Positions 45,954 through 55,801 of a stretch of 64,000 bases of DNA are shown here, one piece after another (position 1 is the stretch's first letter; each line of letters opens with the position of its first letter). Origin of the DNA: Bradyrhizobium sp. CCGUVB1N3 (GTDB lineage Bacteria; Pseudomonadota; Alphaproteobacteria; Rhizobiales; Xanthobacteraceae); contig NZ_JANADR010000001.1 in assembly GCF_024199925.1 (NCBI RefSeq), positions 4,650,001 through 4,714,000 of the forward strand, in the 5' to 3' direction. The notes beneath the pieces were generated by a model. It saw nothing but the letters and a program-made list of their open reading frames with translations, had not been told where the DNA came from and searched no databases. A program made the position numbers and the translations under genes.

Positions 45954-48900
45954 ATGCAAGAGAGCTTCTCGTCTCTGTTCATCCGCTACCCGATCGGCAC
46001 CTCGCTGCTGATGGCGGGCATCCTGTTCGTCGGCCTTGTGGCCTATCCGCTACTGCCGGTTGCGCCACTGCCGCAGGTCGACTTTCCGACCATCCAGCTT
46101 TCCGCTTCGCTCCCCGGCGGCAGCCCGGAGACGATGGCCTCCTCGGTGGCGCAGCCGCTCGAGCGCCAGCTCGCGCAGATCCCCGGCATCGCGCAGATGA
46201 CATCGACGAGCTCGCTCGGCTCGGCCTCGATCACCATCCAGTTCGATCTCAACCGCCAGATCGATGCCGCCGCCAACGACGTCCAGGCCGCGATCAACGC
46301 GGCGAGCGGCCAATTACCGAAGAACCTGCCCTCGCCCCCGACCTATCGCAAGGTCAATCCGGCGGACTCGCCGATCATGATCCTGTCGGCGACGTCGGAC
46401 ACGCTGCCGCTGACCACCGTCAGCGACCGCACCGACGCCCAGCTCGCCCAGCAGATCAGCCAGATCTCCGGGGTCGCGCAGGTCTTCGTCGGCGGACAGC
46501 AGAAGCCGTCGGTGCGCGTCCAGATCGACCCGGCAAAGCTCGTCGCCAAGGGCCTGTCGCTGGAGGACGTGCGCGGCCAGATCGCGATCACCACCACCGA
46601 CAGTCCGAAGGGAAACATCGACGGCACGCGGCGCGCCTACACCATCTACGCCAACGACCAGCTGCTCGAAGCCGCGGCCTGGCAGGACGTGATCATCGCC
46701 TATCGCAACGGCGCTCCCTTGCGGATCCGCGACATCGGCGAGGCTGTCGCCGGCCCCGAGGACATGAAGACCGCGGCGTGGGCCGACGGCAAGCGGGGCG
46801 TGTTCCTCGTCATCTTCAAGCAGCCCGGCGCCAACGTCATCGACACCGTCGACCGCATCAAGGCGCAACTGCCGCGGCTTGTGGCCGCGATCCCGCCGGC
46901 GATCGCCATCAAGATCATCAGCGACCGCACCATCACCATCCGCGCCGCGGTCGAGGACGTGCAGATCACGCTCCTGATCACGATCGCGCTGGTGGTGATG
47001 GTGATCTTCATCTTCCTGCGCAGCTTCTGGGCCACGATCATCCCGACCGTGACTGTGCCGCTAGCGCTGCTGGGGGCCTGCTCGCTGATGTGGGTGTTCG
47101 GCTATTCGCTGGACAATCTCTCCCTGATGGCGCTGACCATCGCGGTCGGTTTCGTGGTGGATGACGCGATCGTGATGCTCGAGAACATCACCCGCTACGT
47201 CGAGCAGGGCGAGCGACCACTGGCCGCAGCCTACAAGGGTGCGGCCGAGATCGGCTTCACCATCGTCTCGATCAGCATCTCGCTGATCGCCGTGCTGATC
47301 CCCCTGCTGCTCATGGGCGGCATCATCGGCCGGCTGTTCCGCGAGTTCGCGGTGACGCTGGCGATGGCGATCTTCGTCTCGCTGGTGGTGTCCCTGACCC
47401 TGACGCCAATGATGGCCTCGCGCTTCCTGCGCGCCGATCACGAGGCGCGGCACGGCCGGGTCTATCAGTGGAGCGAGCGGATGTTCGAGCGCCTGCTCGG
47501 CGCCTATGAGCGCGGGCTCGACGTCGCGCTCAAGCACAGCTTCATCACGCTCTGCATCTTCTTCGCGACGGTCGCGCTGTCGGTCTATCTCTTCATCCTG
47601 ATCCCAAAGGGATTCTTCCCGCAGCAGGACAACGGCTTCCTGACCGCCGTCTCCGAGATGCCGCAGGACATCTCGTTTACGGAGATGAAGCGGCGCCAGG
47701 AGGAGCTCAACGCGATCGTGCAGGCCGATCCCGCCGTCGAGTCGATCGCGATGTTCATCGGCGGCGGCGGCACCGCGCTGAATTCCGGACGCATGTACGT
47801 CACGTTGAAGCCGCGGGAGGAACGTGATGCCGGCGCGCAGCAGATCATCGCGCGGCTGCGGCCGAAGCTCGCTGCGGTCGAGGGTGCCCGCCTCTATATG
47901 CAGGCCTCGCAGGACGTGCGTCTCGGTGGCCGCGCGACGCGCACCCAGTTCGAGTTCACGCTCCAGGACGCCAATCTCGCCGAGCTGAACGCATGGGCGC
48001 CAAAGATCCTGGAGGCGATGAAGACGCTGCCGCAGCTTCGCGACGTCGCGACCGACCAGCAGACCGAGGGCACGACGCTTCAGCTCACCATCAACCGCGA
48101 CACCGCCGCGCGCTATGGCATTCAGCCGCAGCTGATCGACGATACGCTCTATGACGCATTCGGCCAGCGCCAGGTCGCGCAGTATTTCACCCAGACCAAC
48201 AGCTATCACGTGATCCTCGAGATCACGCCGGAACTGCAGGGCAAGCTGGATACGCTCGACAAGCTCTACATCAGGTCGCCGCTGACGGGCGAGCAGGTGC
48301 CGCTTTCGGTCTTCTGCAGCTGGACCAACGTGCCGGTGCGGCCGCTCGCGATCGCGCACCAGGGCCAGTTTCCGGCGGTAACGATCAGCTTCAACCTCGC
48401 CGAAGACGTGGCGCTCGGGCAGGCGACCGACGCGGTCTCGCAAGCCGTCAGCGAGATGCGCGCGCCGCCGACGCTGGCGACGAGCTTCCAGGGCACCGCG
48501 CAGGCGTTCCAGCAATCGCTCGGCACCGTGCCGCTGCTGATCCTGGCCGCGCTCGTCGTGGTCTACCTGATCCTGGGCGTGCTCTATGAGAGCTACATCC
48601 ACCCCCTGACCATTCTCTCCACGCTGCCCTCGGCCGGCGTCGGCGCGATCGCCATCCTGATGATCTTTGGCTTCGACTTCAGCCTGATCGCCTTGATCGG
48701 AATCATCCTCCTGATCGGCATCGTCAAGAAGAACGGCATCATGATGGTGGATTTCGCGATCGCCGCCGAACGCGAGCAGCGTTTGACGCCGGAGCAGTCG
48801 ATCCGCCAGGCCGCGCTGCTGCGCTTCCGCCCGATCATGATGACGACGATGGCGGCGCTGCTCGGCGGCGTGCCCTTGATGCTCGGAACCGGCACCGGCG

Positions 48901-49094
48901 CAGAGATCCGTCAGCCGCTCGGCTATGCCATGGTCGGCGGCCTCCTGGTCAGCCAGGCGCTCACGCTGTTCACGACGCCGGTCGTCTATCTCTATCTCGA
49001 CCGCTTCTCCAATTTGCTCTCACGCTGGATGGCGAAGAAGCCGAAGCCGCGGGCGGAGGCTGCGGTGGACGAGCAAAAGGATGCGGCGGAGTGA
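45954..49094 (+). CDS. RND efflux pump inner-membrane subunit (MdtB/MdtC/MuxB type)
   Basis: 1046 residues, full length. Twelve membrane helices are expected. The fourth-helix proton relay is 'VGFVVDDAIVMLENI' with the Asp pair, and the partner Lys in helix 10 is in 'LIGIVKKNGIMMVDFA'. The two porter halves start 'PLLPVAPLPQVDFPTIQLSASLPGGSPETM' and 'ERDAGAQQII'. It needs an adaptor and an outer-membrane channel. Neither is encoded beside it, so it must borrow partners from elsewhere or be an incomplete operon. The start at 45954 lacks a clear ribosome site. Confidence 0.93.
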   Translation: MQESFSSLFIRYPIGTSLLMAGILFVGLVAYPLLPVAPLPQVDFPTIQLSASLPGGSPETMASSVAQPLERQLAQIPGIAQMTSTSSLGSASITIQFDLNRQIDAAANDVQAAINAASGQLPKNLPSPPTYRKVNPADSPIMILSATSDTLPLTTVSDRTDAQLAQQISQISGVAQVFVGGQQKPSVRVQIDPAKLVAKGLSLEDVRGQIAITTTDSPKGNIDGTRRAYTIYANDQLLEAAAWQDVIIAYRNGAPLRIRDIGEAVAGPEDMKTAAWADGKRGVFLVIFKQPGANVIDTVDRIKAQLPRLVAAIPPAIAIKIISDRTITIRAAVEDVQITLLITIALVVMVIFIFLRSFWATIIPTVTVPLALLGACSLMWVFGYSLDNLSLMALTIAVGFVVDDAIVMLENITRYVEQGERPLAAAYKGAAEIGFTIVSISISLIAVLIPLLLMGGIIGRLFREFAVTLAMAIFVSLVVSLTLTPMMASRFLRADHEARHGRVYQWSERMFERLLGAYERGLDVALKHSFITLCIFFATVALSVYLFILIPKGFFPQQDNGFLTAVSEMPQDISFTEMKRRQEELNAIVQADPAVESIAMFIGGGGTALNSGRMYVTLKPREERDAGAQQIIARLRPKLAAVEGARLYMQASQDVRLGGRATRTQFEFTLQDANLAELNAWAPKILEAMKTLPQLRDVATDQQTEGTTLQLTINRDTAARYGIQPQLIDDTLYDAFGQRQVAQYFTQTNSYHVILEITPELQGKLDTLDKLYIRSPLTGEQVPLSVFCSWTNVPVRPLAIAHQGQFPAVTISFNLAEDVALGQATDAVSQAVSEMRAPPTLATSFQGTAQAFQQSLGTVPLLILAALVVVYLILGVLYESYIHPLTILSTLPSAGVGAIAILMIFGFDFSLIALIGIILLIGIVKKNGIMMVDFAIAAEREQRLTPEQSIRQAALLRFRPIMMTTMAALLGGVPLMLGTGTGAEIRQPLGYAMVGGLLVSQALTLFTTPVVYLYLDRFSNLLSRWMAKKPKPRAEAAVDEQKDAAE

Positions 49095-49137
49095 GCTGAG
49101 ACTATCCTCGCGGCCGATGCGAGAGAGATGCGAGATG

Positions 49138-49380
49138 CGTTCCCTCCCCTCTTGCGGGGGAGGGCAATCGCATATGGGTTGGTGGACGTGCTCGGCCTCA
49201 TGGTTCGAGACGCGCCGCAAGCGGCGCTCCTCACCATGAGGGTCTAAGATTTTGCCGCGAAACTAGACCTCATCCTGAGGAGCCCGCCAAAGGCGGGCGT
49301 CTCGAAGGATGGCCGCAAAGAGACCTCTCACCCAGTTCTTTTGCATATGCGATTGCCTGCCCGCAAGGGGGGAGGGAACG
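49138..49380. repeat. nested inverted repeat with about 38-bp outer arms
   Basis: The outer arms begin CGTTCCCTCCCCTCTTGCGG and end CCGCAAGGGGGGAGGGAACG, with 'GGCAATCGCATATG' and 'CATATGCGATTGCC' next in. Inside, 'CTCATGGTTCGAGACGCGCC' pairs with 'GGCGGGCGTCTCGAAGGATG', and CCGCCAAAGGCGG is a hairpin. It fills the 313-bp gap between the convergent RND and htpG genes. Confidence 0.85.
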
Positions 49381-49407
49381 CAGCGGAGAACGTGGCGCGT
49401 GTTCGAA

Positions 49408-51276
49408 CTACCCGCCCAGCGCCTGCAGCACGAGCCGGTTCAATCTTGCCGCAAACGCGGACGGGTCTTCCGGCAATTCGCCGTCGAGGATCTGGGCCTG
49501 CTCCAGCAGCAGCAGGCAGAGATCATCGGTCACCGTCGAGCCGGCCGGCGCCCTGGTGATCGCTGACACCAGCGGATGGCGCAGATTGACCTCGAGGATC
49601 GGCCTGGAGCGCTCGCCCCGGTTCTGCTGCGCCAGGATACGCTCGAGCTCGCGGCTCGGACCATGGCTGTCGGCGACCAGGCACGAGGCGGAGCTGGTGA
49701 GACGCGTCGACGCCTTCACGTCGCTGACGCGCTCGTTCAGGGAGGCCTTGATCAGCGCAATGGTCGCGGCTTCGTCAGCCGCCGGCTCGTCCTTCTGCGC
49801 GTCATCGACGCGCGGGATCAGGTCGAGGTTGAGATCGCCCTGGCCCAGCGACTTCAGCGGCTTGCCGTCGAACGACATCGGCATCGAGGTCCAGAAGGCA
49901 TCGACGGGATCGGTGAGCAGCAGCACCTCGATGCCGCGCGCAGCCGCCGCCTCCAGGCGCGGGCTGGACTTCAGCCGCTCGATGCTGTCGCCGACGAGAT
50001 AATAGATCTCGGTCTGATTCGGCTTGAAGTCGGCGACAACGTCCTTCAGCGAGCGCTTCTCGCCCGAGGTCGTCGTGAAGCGCGACAGCGTCAGCAGCTT
50101 TTCGCGACGCTCGAAGTCCTCGTAGATACCCTCCTTCAGCACAGCGCCGAAGGCCTCCCAGATCTTCGCAAAGTTCTCCGCGTCCTTTTCGGCGAGGCTT
50201 TCGAGCTCCGAGACGACGCGGGTGGCGACCGCCTTGCGGATCTGCGCGAGCTGCGGGTTGTTTTGCAGCATCTCGCGGGAGATGTTGAGCGGCAGGTCCT
50301 CGCTGTCGACGACGCCGCGGATGAAGCGCAGATAGCCCGGCAACAGATCGGCCTCGTCTGTAATGAAGACGCGCCGGACATAAAGCTTGACCCGGCCCTT
50401 GCGCGACGGCTCGAACAGGTCGAACGGTTTCGTCGACGGCGCAAACAGGAGCACGGCGTAGGAATAGCGGCCTTCGGCGCGATAATGCAGCGTCATCGCG
50501 GGATCGTCGAAGGCGGTGGCGATCTGCTGATAGGCCTTCTTGTAGTCGTCGGTCGAGAGTTCCGATTTCGAGCGCTGCCACAGCGCGCTCGCCGAATTGA
50601 TCTGGCGCGGCTCGCCTTCTGCCGGCACGAGCTCGATGGGAAAGAGGATGTTGTCGGAATAGGCAGAGACGATGCGCTGAATCTCGTAGTCTTCCAGATA
50701 TTTCTTCGCATCCTCCTTCAGGTGCAGCACGATCTCGGTGCCTCGCGTCACGCGTGCTGCATCTGCTTCGCCCGCGCGCGCGATCTCGAAACCGGAGCCG
50801 CCCGACGAGGTCCAGGTCCAGACGTCGCTCTCACCGGCCCTGCGGCTGATGACGAGGATCCTGTCCGCAACCATGAAGGCGGAGTAGAAGCCGACACCGA
50901 ACTGGCCAATCAAACCGAGCCCGTCCTTGGCCTCCTTCAGCTTCGCCACGAAAGCCTTGGTGCCCGAGCGGGCGATGGTGCCGAGATGGTCGATCAGTTC
51001 CTGCCGCTCCATGCCAATGCCGTTGTCGGCGATGGTCAGCGTGCCGGCCTGCTTGTCGGGGATGATGCGGATCTTGGGGGCGTCGCCCTCGCCGAGCAGC
51101 GCCGGGGTCTCGATCGCCTCGTAGCGGAGCTTGTCGCAGGCATCCGACGCATTGGAAATGAGCTCGCGCAGGAAGATGTCGGTCTCGGAGTAGACGGAGT
51201 GCACCATCAGGTGCAGGAGCTCGGACACCTCGGCCTGGAAGGGCTGCGAATGCACAGCCGTATCTGACGTCGTCAT
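49408..51276 (-). CDS. htpG: HSP90-family molecular chaperone
   Basis: 622 residues, full length. N-terminal ATP site: '[17 protein letters not shown]', 'ADNGIGM' and '[15 protein letters not shown]'. The middle domain has '[23 protein letters not shown]'. The C-terminal dimerisation domain is complete. It helps fold client proteins under heat and other stress. No RpoH box could be confirmed upstream. Confidence 0.97.
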   Translation of the reverse strand: MTTSDTAVHSQPFQAEVSELLHLMVHSVYSETDIFLRELISNASDACDKLRYEAIETPALLGEGDAPKIRIIPDKQAGTLTIADNGIGMERQELIDHLGTIARSGTKAFVAKLKEAKDGLGLIGQFGVGFYSAFMVADRILVISRRAGESDVWTWTSSGGSGFEIARAGEADAARVTRGTEIVLHLKEDAKKYLEDYEIQRIVSAYSDNILFPIELVPAEGEPRQINSASALWQRSKSELSTDDYKKAYQQIATAFDDPAMTLHYRAEGRYSYAVLLFAPSTKPFDLFEPSRKGRVKLYVRRVFITDEADLLPGYLRFIRGVVDSEDLPLNISREMLQNNPQLAQIRKAVATRVVSELESLAEKDAENFAKIWEAFGAVLKEGIYEDFERREKLLTLSRFTTTSGEKRSLKDVVADFKPNQTEIYYLVGDSIERLKSSPRLEAAAARGIEVLLLTDPVDAFWTSMPMSFDGKPLKSLGQGDLNLDLIPRVDDAQKDEPAADEAATIALIKASLNERVSDVKASTRLTSSASCLVADSHGPSRELERILAQQNRGERSRPILEVNLRHPLVSAITRAPAGSTVTDDLCLLLLEQAQILDGELPEDPSAFAARLNRLVLQALGG

Positions 51277-51369
51277 GCGTTTACCCGGATCGAAACTGGA
51301 TGAGGAAACCCGGGATATAGCGCACGGACGCGGTAGATCAAGAGGTTGTGATGGGGCATTCTCGACAAA

Positions 51370-51420
51370 CCCCTCACCTGCCTCGTTTCACGAGGCACCC
51401 CACAAGGAGGGAGGGTAAAG
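51370..51420. repeat. short fragment of the composite repeat family
   Basis: 'CCCCTCACCTGCCTCG', the hairpin GCCTCGTTTCACGAGGC, and 'CCCCACAAGGAGGGAGGG' match the end of the element at 12745-12953. It lies in the divergent htpG/OpgC-like gap. Confidence 0.65.
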
Positions 51421-51506
51421 ATTGCGCCCGTTCACGGAATCGCTACTCGGATCGTGCAATGCTAGCCGTTACAAGCGTCGCCCCTGATTCCAACTGATAA
51501 TTTTTG

Positions 51507-52649
51507 ATGAAACCGTCCGTCAAGGCGGCCCTCGCCGCACATAGCCACGATGCCAGGCTTTATCTCACGCTCGGGATTGCCAACTGGTCGATCTTCCTCG
51601 ACCACGTTCCGAACAATGTTGCCAATCTGCTCACCTTGCGCAATTTCGGCTTCAGCGGCGCCGCCGACCTGTTCGTGTTCGTGGTGGGCTATGGCGTCAC
51701 GATCATCCACGGCAAGATGGCGCTGGAGCGCGGCTTCGTCGTCGCGGCAACCCGCGTCTTCCGCAGAGTCTGGCGGCTCTATGCGGCCTACGTCGTGCTG
51801 TTCGTGATCTATATCGACGCCATCGCCTACGTCGCCTCGCAATCGACCGCGCCGGAGATCATCCACGAGTACAATATCTCCGGCATTCTCGAACATCCCC
51901 TGCGCATCCTGGTGCGCGGGCTGGTGCTTCAGGAAGAGCCGCTCAACCTCGACCTGCTGCAATTGATGATTCCGCTGATGGCGTTCTTTCCGCTGGCGCT
52001 GTGGGGCCTGCTCCGCCGCCCGCACCTGACGCTGCTCGCCTCGATCGCGGTGTACTTCGCGGCGAGGTATTTCGGCTGGACGTTCCGGATCTCTCCGGAC
52101 GGCGAATGGACCTTCAATCCGTTCTGCTGGCAGATGCTGATGGTGCTGGGCGGCTGGTTCGCGGTGACCGGCGCGCCTGCCCGTGCGCTGCACGGCATGT
52201 CGTGGCTGCGCGCACTCGCGGGCGCCTATCTGGTGTTCGCGATGGCGATCACGCTGGCGCGGCATTCGCCGGCGCTGTCCGCCTATCTGCCAGATGCCGT
52301 GCTCAATATCTTCACGCCGAACGACAAGGAAAACCTCGCGCCGCATCGCGTGCTGCATTTCCTCGCGCTCGCTTTCCTCGCCACGTATCTGGTGCCGGCC
52401 GATCATCCGGCCTTGCTGTGGAAATCGCTGCAACCGGTGATCCGGAGCGGTGAGGAATGGCTCGCGGTGTTCTGCGTCAGCGTGTTCCTGTCCTTCGCCG
52501 CGCATCTCATCCTGATCACGGGGCCCAATCTCGTCGCGATGCAGATCCTTGTCAGCCTCGTTGGGCTCGCGGCCATCGCGGCCGTGGCCTACTACATCTC
52601 CTGGTCCAGGCGGCAGGACCTGCCCGCGGCCTTGCGGCAACGGGCGTAG
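51507..52649 (+). CDS. OpgC-family membrane protein, divergent member
   Basis: 380 residues, ten or so membrane segments. OpgC proteins add succinyl groups to osmoregulated periplasmic glucans. This copy keeps 'IFLDHVPNNVANLLTLRNFGFSGAADLFVFVVGYG' and 'WTFNPFCWQMLMVLGGW'. It lacks the conserved Asp and Arg of the opening 'RLDLFRG' motif, having Tyr19 and Leu22 instead. It may therefore act on another acceptor or be altered in activity. A more typical copy is at 55802-57019. ATG 51507 is preferred to the TTG one codon earlier. Confidence 0.9.
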   Translation: MKPSVKAALAAHSHDARLYLTLGIANWSIFLDHVPNNVANLLTLRNFGFSGAADLFVFVVGYGVTIIHGKMALERGFVVAATRVFRRVWRLYAAYVVLFVIYIDAIAYVASQSTAPEIIHEYNISGILEHPLRILVRGLVLQEEPLNLDLLQLMIPLMAFFPLALWGLLRRPHLTLLASIAVYFAARYFGWTFRISPDGEWTFNPFCWQMLMVLGGWFAVTGAPARALHGMSWLRALAGAYLVFAMAITLARHSPALSAYLPDAVLNIFTPNDKENLAPHRVLHFLALAFLATYLVPADHPALLWKSLQPVIRSGEEWLAVFCVSVFLSFAAHLILITGPNLVAMQILVSLVGLAAIAAVAYYISWSRRQDLPAALRQRA

Positions 52650-52652
52650 GCG

Positions 52653-53453
52653 TCAGGCGATCGCGGCGAGGTAGCGCGCGACGGACGCGTCGAAGGCTGC
52701 CTTGGCACCACCGGCGATATTGCGGCCCCACCATGCACCGTAGATGCGGTCGAAGGCGAACGGCGCGACGGCCTCCGCAATCCGCCGCACCGCGGCTGCA
52801 TTCAGCGGCGTGTAGTTCGGATAGGAATACATGAAGCTGACGAAGCGGCGGTCCATCGTCACCTGCGCGATGTCCCCGGTGAGCAGCGCGCCACGGCCGT
52901 CCGCACCGCGCGTCCAGTGCAGCATGGTGGCACCGGCAAAATGGCCACCGCTGCGCAACAGGGTGATGCCGTCCGAGAGCCGGTGACTGTCGCCGGTCCA
53001 GTGTTCGATTGCGCGATGCGGCCGCGTCACCCATTGGCGATCGTCGGCGTGGAGATAAACGGGCGCGCTGAAGGCTTCGCTCCAGTCGGCGAGCCCGCCA
53101 TAATAATGCGGATGCGAGATCGCGATCGCCTTCAGCCCGCCGAGCGATCTGACATGCTCGATCGCCTCGCGGGTCGCCAGCGGAACGCAGTCCCACATCA
53201 CGAAAGCACCGCCGTCGGGAACGAGCAGCGCCCGCTGGCCAATGGCAAAAGCCGGCTCGAGCGCAAGACCGGTCAGGCCGAGATCGTCCCGCCACACCAC
53301 GCGGCAGCGCTCGGTGAGAGTCTCGCGGGACAGAAAGGTCTGCCCCTTCCAGCTCACGAATTGCCGTTCGTCCTCGCAGATCGGACAGGATGCCGGCGGC
53401 TGTTCGCTCGAGGGAAATTGCGCGCCGCAGGTTTCGCAGGTCCAGAGTGGCAT
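52653..53453 (-). CDS. rubredoxin-knuckle / metallo-beta-lactamase fold protein
   Basis: 266 residues. The first 30 residues hold two CxxC pairs (Cys6, Cys9, Cys23, Cys26), a zinc-ribbon or rubredoxin-like knuckle. The rest is a metallo-beta-lactamase fold, with 'AISHPHYYGGLADW' (His114, His116), 'SGGHFAGATMLHW' and 'ALLTGDIAQV'. In the usual HxHxDH motif the Asp and last His are replaced by Tyr118 and Gly119, so it can hardly hold the usual binuclear metal site. It is 14 bp downstream of an acyl-CoA ligase gene, same strand, so it is probably a partner in acyl metabolism. The next gene converges. Confidence 0.88.
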   Translation of the reverse strand: MPLWTCETCGAQFPSSEQPPASCPICEDERQFVSWKGQTFLSRETLTERCRVVWRDDLGLTGLALEPAFAIGQRALLVPDGGAFVMWDCVPLATREAIEHVRSLGGLKAIAISHPHYYGGLADWSEAFSAPVYLHADDRQWVTRPHRAIEHWTGDSHRLSDGITLLRSGGHFAGATMLHWTRGADGRGALLTGDIAQVTMDRRFVSFMYSYPNYTPLNAAAVRRIAEAVAPFAFDRIYGAWWGRNIAGGAKAAFDASVARYLAAIA

Positions 53454-53467
53454 GGCGTCACGCTTCC

Positions 53468-55081
53468 TCACTTCCCGAAATTCTTCTGGATCGCCTTGTC
53501 GAGCGTGTCGCCGCCGACGAAGCGCTGGCGCAGCTCCCGCTTGAGCAGCTTGCCGCTCGGATTCTTCGGCAGGCTGTCGACGAACACCACTCGCTTCGGC
53601 ACCTTGAAATGCGCCATCTGCCCGGCGCAATGCTTGATCACCGTCTCCTCGTCCAGCGCCTCGCCGGTCTTGATCACAATGATCGCTGTGACGGCCTCGA
53701 TCCAGCGCGGATCGGGCAGCCCGACCACCGCGACCTCCGACACCGCGGGAATCCGGTACACCATCTCCTCGACCTCGCGGCTCGCGACATTCTCGCCGCC
53801 GGTCTTGATCATGTCCTTCACGCGGTCGACGACGGTGATGTAGCCCTCGGCATCGACGATGGCGAGATCGCCGGAATGAAACCAGCCGCCGGAAAATGCC
53901 GCCGCGGTCTTCACGGGATCGTTGTAATAGCCGGACAGAAGATGCGGCGAGCGGTGCACGATCTCGCCGACTTCGCCAACCCCGACATCCTCCATCATCG
54001 TGTTGACCACGCGCGTCTCGACATTGATCGTCGGCTTGCCGGCCGAGCCGGCCTTGCGCAGCTGGTCCTCGGGCTGAAGCACCGTGGCGAGCGGCGCGAT
54101 CTCGGTCTGGCCGTAGAAATTCCAGAATCTGACGTTCGGCAGGCGGCGCTGCAATTCGAGCAGCACCTCCACCGGCATGATCGAGGCGCCGTAATAGCCC
54201 TTTTGCAGGCTGGACAGATCGGTCTTGTCGAAATTGGGCGAGCGCAGCATCGCGATCCAGATCGTCGGCGGCGCGAAGAAGGCGGTGATCCCATGAGCCG
54301 CGATCAGCGCCAGGATGTTGTCGGCGGTCGGCTTGCCCGTGATCACGCCGGAGGCGCCGAGATAAACTTGCGGGCCCAGGAAGACGTCGAGCTGGGCGCA
54401 ATGATAGAGCGGCAGTGCGTGCAGCACATTGTCATGAGCGCTCATGCCGCCATCGATGATGCAGCTCACATACTGCCACATGACGGCTTCGTGGGTCAGC
54501 ATCGCGCCCTTGGGCAGCGATTCCGTACCGCTGGTGTAGATGATCTGGGCGAGATCGCGGCTGTCGACGGAGGCCTCGAAGAACGAACCGTCGGAATGCA
54601 AGAGACCGTCGAAATTGGTGAGCCCCGCGGGCGGCGACGCCGGATCCTCGCCCGGCAGCCAGATCAGCTTCTCCACCGCACAGTCCGTGGCGCTGGCAGC
54701 GCGCGCGGGCTCGACGAAATCGGGACCGGTCGCAAGCAGCTTTGCGCCCGAATTCTTCAGGATGAAATTGATCTCGTCCGGATTGAGCATGAAGTTGATC
54801 GGCACCAGCACCGCGCCGATCCGCGCCACGGCGAAGCGCAGCGCGGCAAAAGCGTGCGAATTGCGCGACAGCACCGCGAGACGATCGCCCTTCCGGACGC
54901 CGAGGCCATCGAGCCCGCGCGCCAGGCGGTTGCAGACCGCGTCGAGCTCGGCAAAGGTCCACCTCACGCTGCCGCAGGAAAGAGCAGGCTTGTTCGGTTC
55001 ACGGGCCGCCGAGCGGCGCAGGAGATCCCCGATGGAATGCTCGCGGGCCTTGGAGATTGTCGCTGCGATTTCGCCGGTCAT
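53468..55081 (-). CDS. AMP-dependent acyl-CoA synthetase
   Basis: 537 residues, ANL superfamily. The ATP motif is 'IIYTSGTESLPKGAML', a slight variant of TSGTTGxPKG. A5 is 'FYGQTEIAPLATVL', A7-A8 'GWFHSGDLAIVDAEGYITVVDRVKDMIKTGGENVASREVE', and the A10 Lys is in 'NPSGKLLKRELR'. It probably activates a fatty or aromatic acid. Operon with the rubredoxin/metallo-beta-lactamase protein downstream. The substrate cannot be told from sequence. Confidence 0.93.
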   Translation of the reverse strand: MTGEIAATISKAREHSIGDLLRRSAAREPNKPALSCGSVRWTFAELDAVCNRLARGLDGLGVRKGDRLAVLSRNSHAFAALRFAVARIGAVLVPINFMLNPDEINFILKNSGAKLLATGPDFVEPARAASATDCAVEKLIWLPGEDPASPPAGLTNFDGLLHSDGSFFEASVDSRDLAQIIYTSGTESLPKGAMLTHEAVMWQYVSCIIDGGMSAHDNVLHALPLYHCAQLDVFLGPQVYLGASGVITGKPTADNILALIAAHGITAFFAPPTIWIAMLRSPNFDKTDLSSLQKGYYGASIMPVEVLLELQRRLPNVRFWNFYGQTEIAPLATVLQPEDQLRKAGSAGKPTINVETRVVNTMMEDVGVGEVGEIVHRSPHLLSGYYNDPVKTAAAFSGGWFHSGDLAIVDAEGYITVVDRVKDMIKTGGENVASREVEEMVYRIPAVSEVAVVGLPDPRWIEAVTAIIVIKTGEALDEETVIKHCAGQMAHFKVPKRVVFVDSLPKNPSGKLLKRELRQRFVGGDTLDKAIQKNFGK

Positions 55082-55243
55082 GCTGGCTTCCCCCGTCGTT
55101 CTCTGTTCGCTTAGTGTTGAGGGAAGCTATAATTTCAACGGCGTTTCCGGTCAATTTCGCGCGGACGGGCGCGCATCGCGCATTGCGGGCCATCCTGACG
55201 CCTTAACGCAAGTCGTTCTCGCGCGATTGCCTCCACGGCAGGC

Positions 55244-55732
55244 TCAGAGCTTGTGCCCCTTCTGGCGCAACGCCTCGGTCAGGCGCTGCTTCAGTTCGTC
55301 GGCGGCCCTGCGGGTGACGTCCTGGCCGATCTGCGCGCTCGCCTGTGCAAGCGCATCCGATTTCTCAAGCAGCTTCCGCCCCGCCGGCTGGGCGTAGAAG
55401 GCCTCGATCTGGCGCAGCTCGTCCACCGTGAAGGTGGCGGCATAGACGGCGGAGATCTGCTCGATCATCTGGTCGACGAACGGCGCGTAGATGTCCGAGC
55501 TCGCCGCCGTCATGGCGTCGAAGTCGCGCTCGATTTCGGGCCGATCCTGGGCCAGGACGGGGCGCAGCTTGAGCAGAAGCTGCGGCAGCAGCGCGCGATA
55601 TTGCTCCGCCGCCCTCATGGTGGTGACGAGTTTGCGCGCCGCGGTCATCGCCTCGGGCGACGGCGCCTGCGCGGCGGCGGTGCAGGTGAGGAACAGCAAG
55701 GTGCCCGCGATCGTCAACCAGCCTCTCGACAT
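55244..55732 (-). CDS. DUF2059 secreted protein
   Basis: 162 residues. The ATG at 55732 is chosen because GGAGAGGTTC precedes it; in-frame ATGs at 55744 and 55756 are alternatives. The signal peptide ends at 'CTAAAQA'. The DUF2059 helices include 'YAPFVDQMIEQISAVYAATFTVDELRQIEAFYAQPAGRKLLEK'. The family is periplasmic and helical with no known function. It is 69 bp from the OpgC gene on the same strand, so it may share its transcript. Confidence 0.9.
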   Translation of the reverse strand: MSRGWLTIAGTLLFLTCTAAAQAPSPEAMTAARKLVTTMRAAEQYRALLPQLLLKLRPVLAQDRPEIERDFDAMTAASSDIYAPFVDQMIEQISAVYAATFTVDELRQIEAFYAQPAGRKLLEKSDALAQASAQIGQDVTRRAADELKQRLTEALRQKGHKL

Positions 55733-55801
55733 GAACCTCTCCATGAAAACCGTCATGAGAACTCGTCACGAGAATTCGTCAAAGCGCGCCGCGATTGCCT
55801 C

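Noticed and set aside
45833..47164. 443-codon open frame overlapping the RND gene start
   Set aside because: Arg/Ala-rich out-of-frame shadow of the RND gene; it is not a membrane fusion protein.
47061..48602. 513-codon open frame opposite the RND pump
   Set aside because: Antisense shadow; His/Gln/Arg-rich composition and no domain.
49576..51267. 563-codon open frame opposite htpG
   Set aside because: Antisense shadow of a complete htpG.
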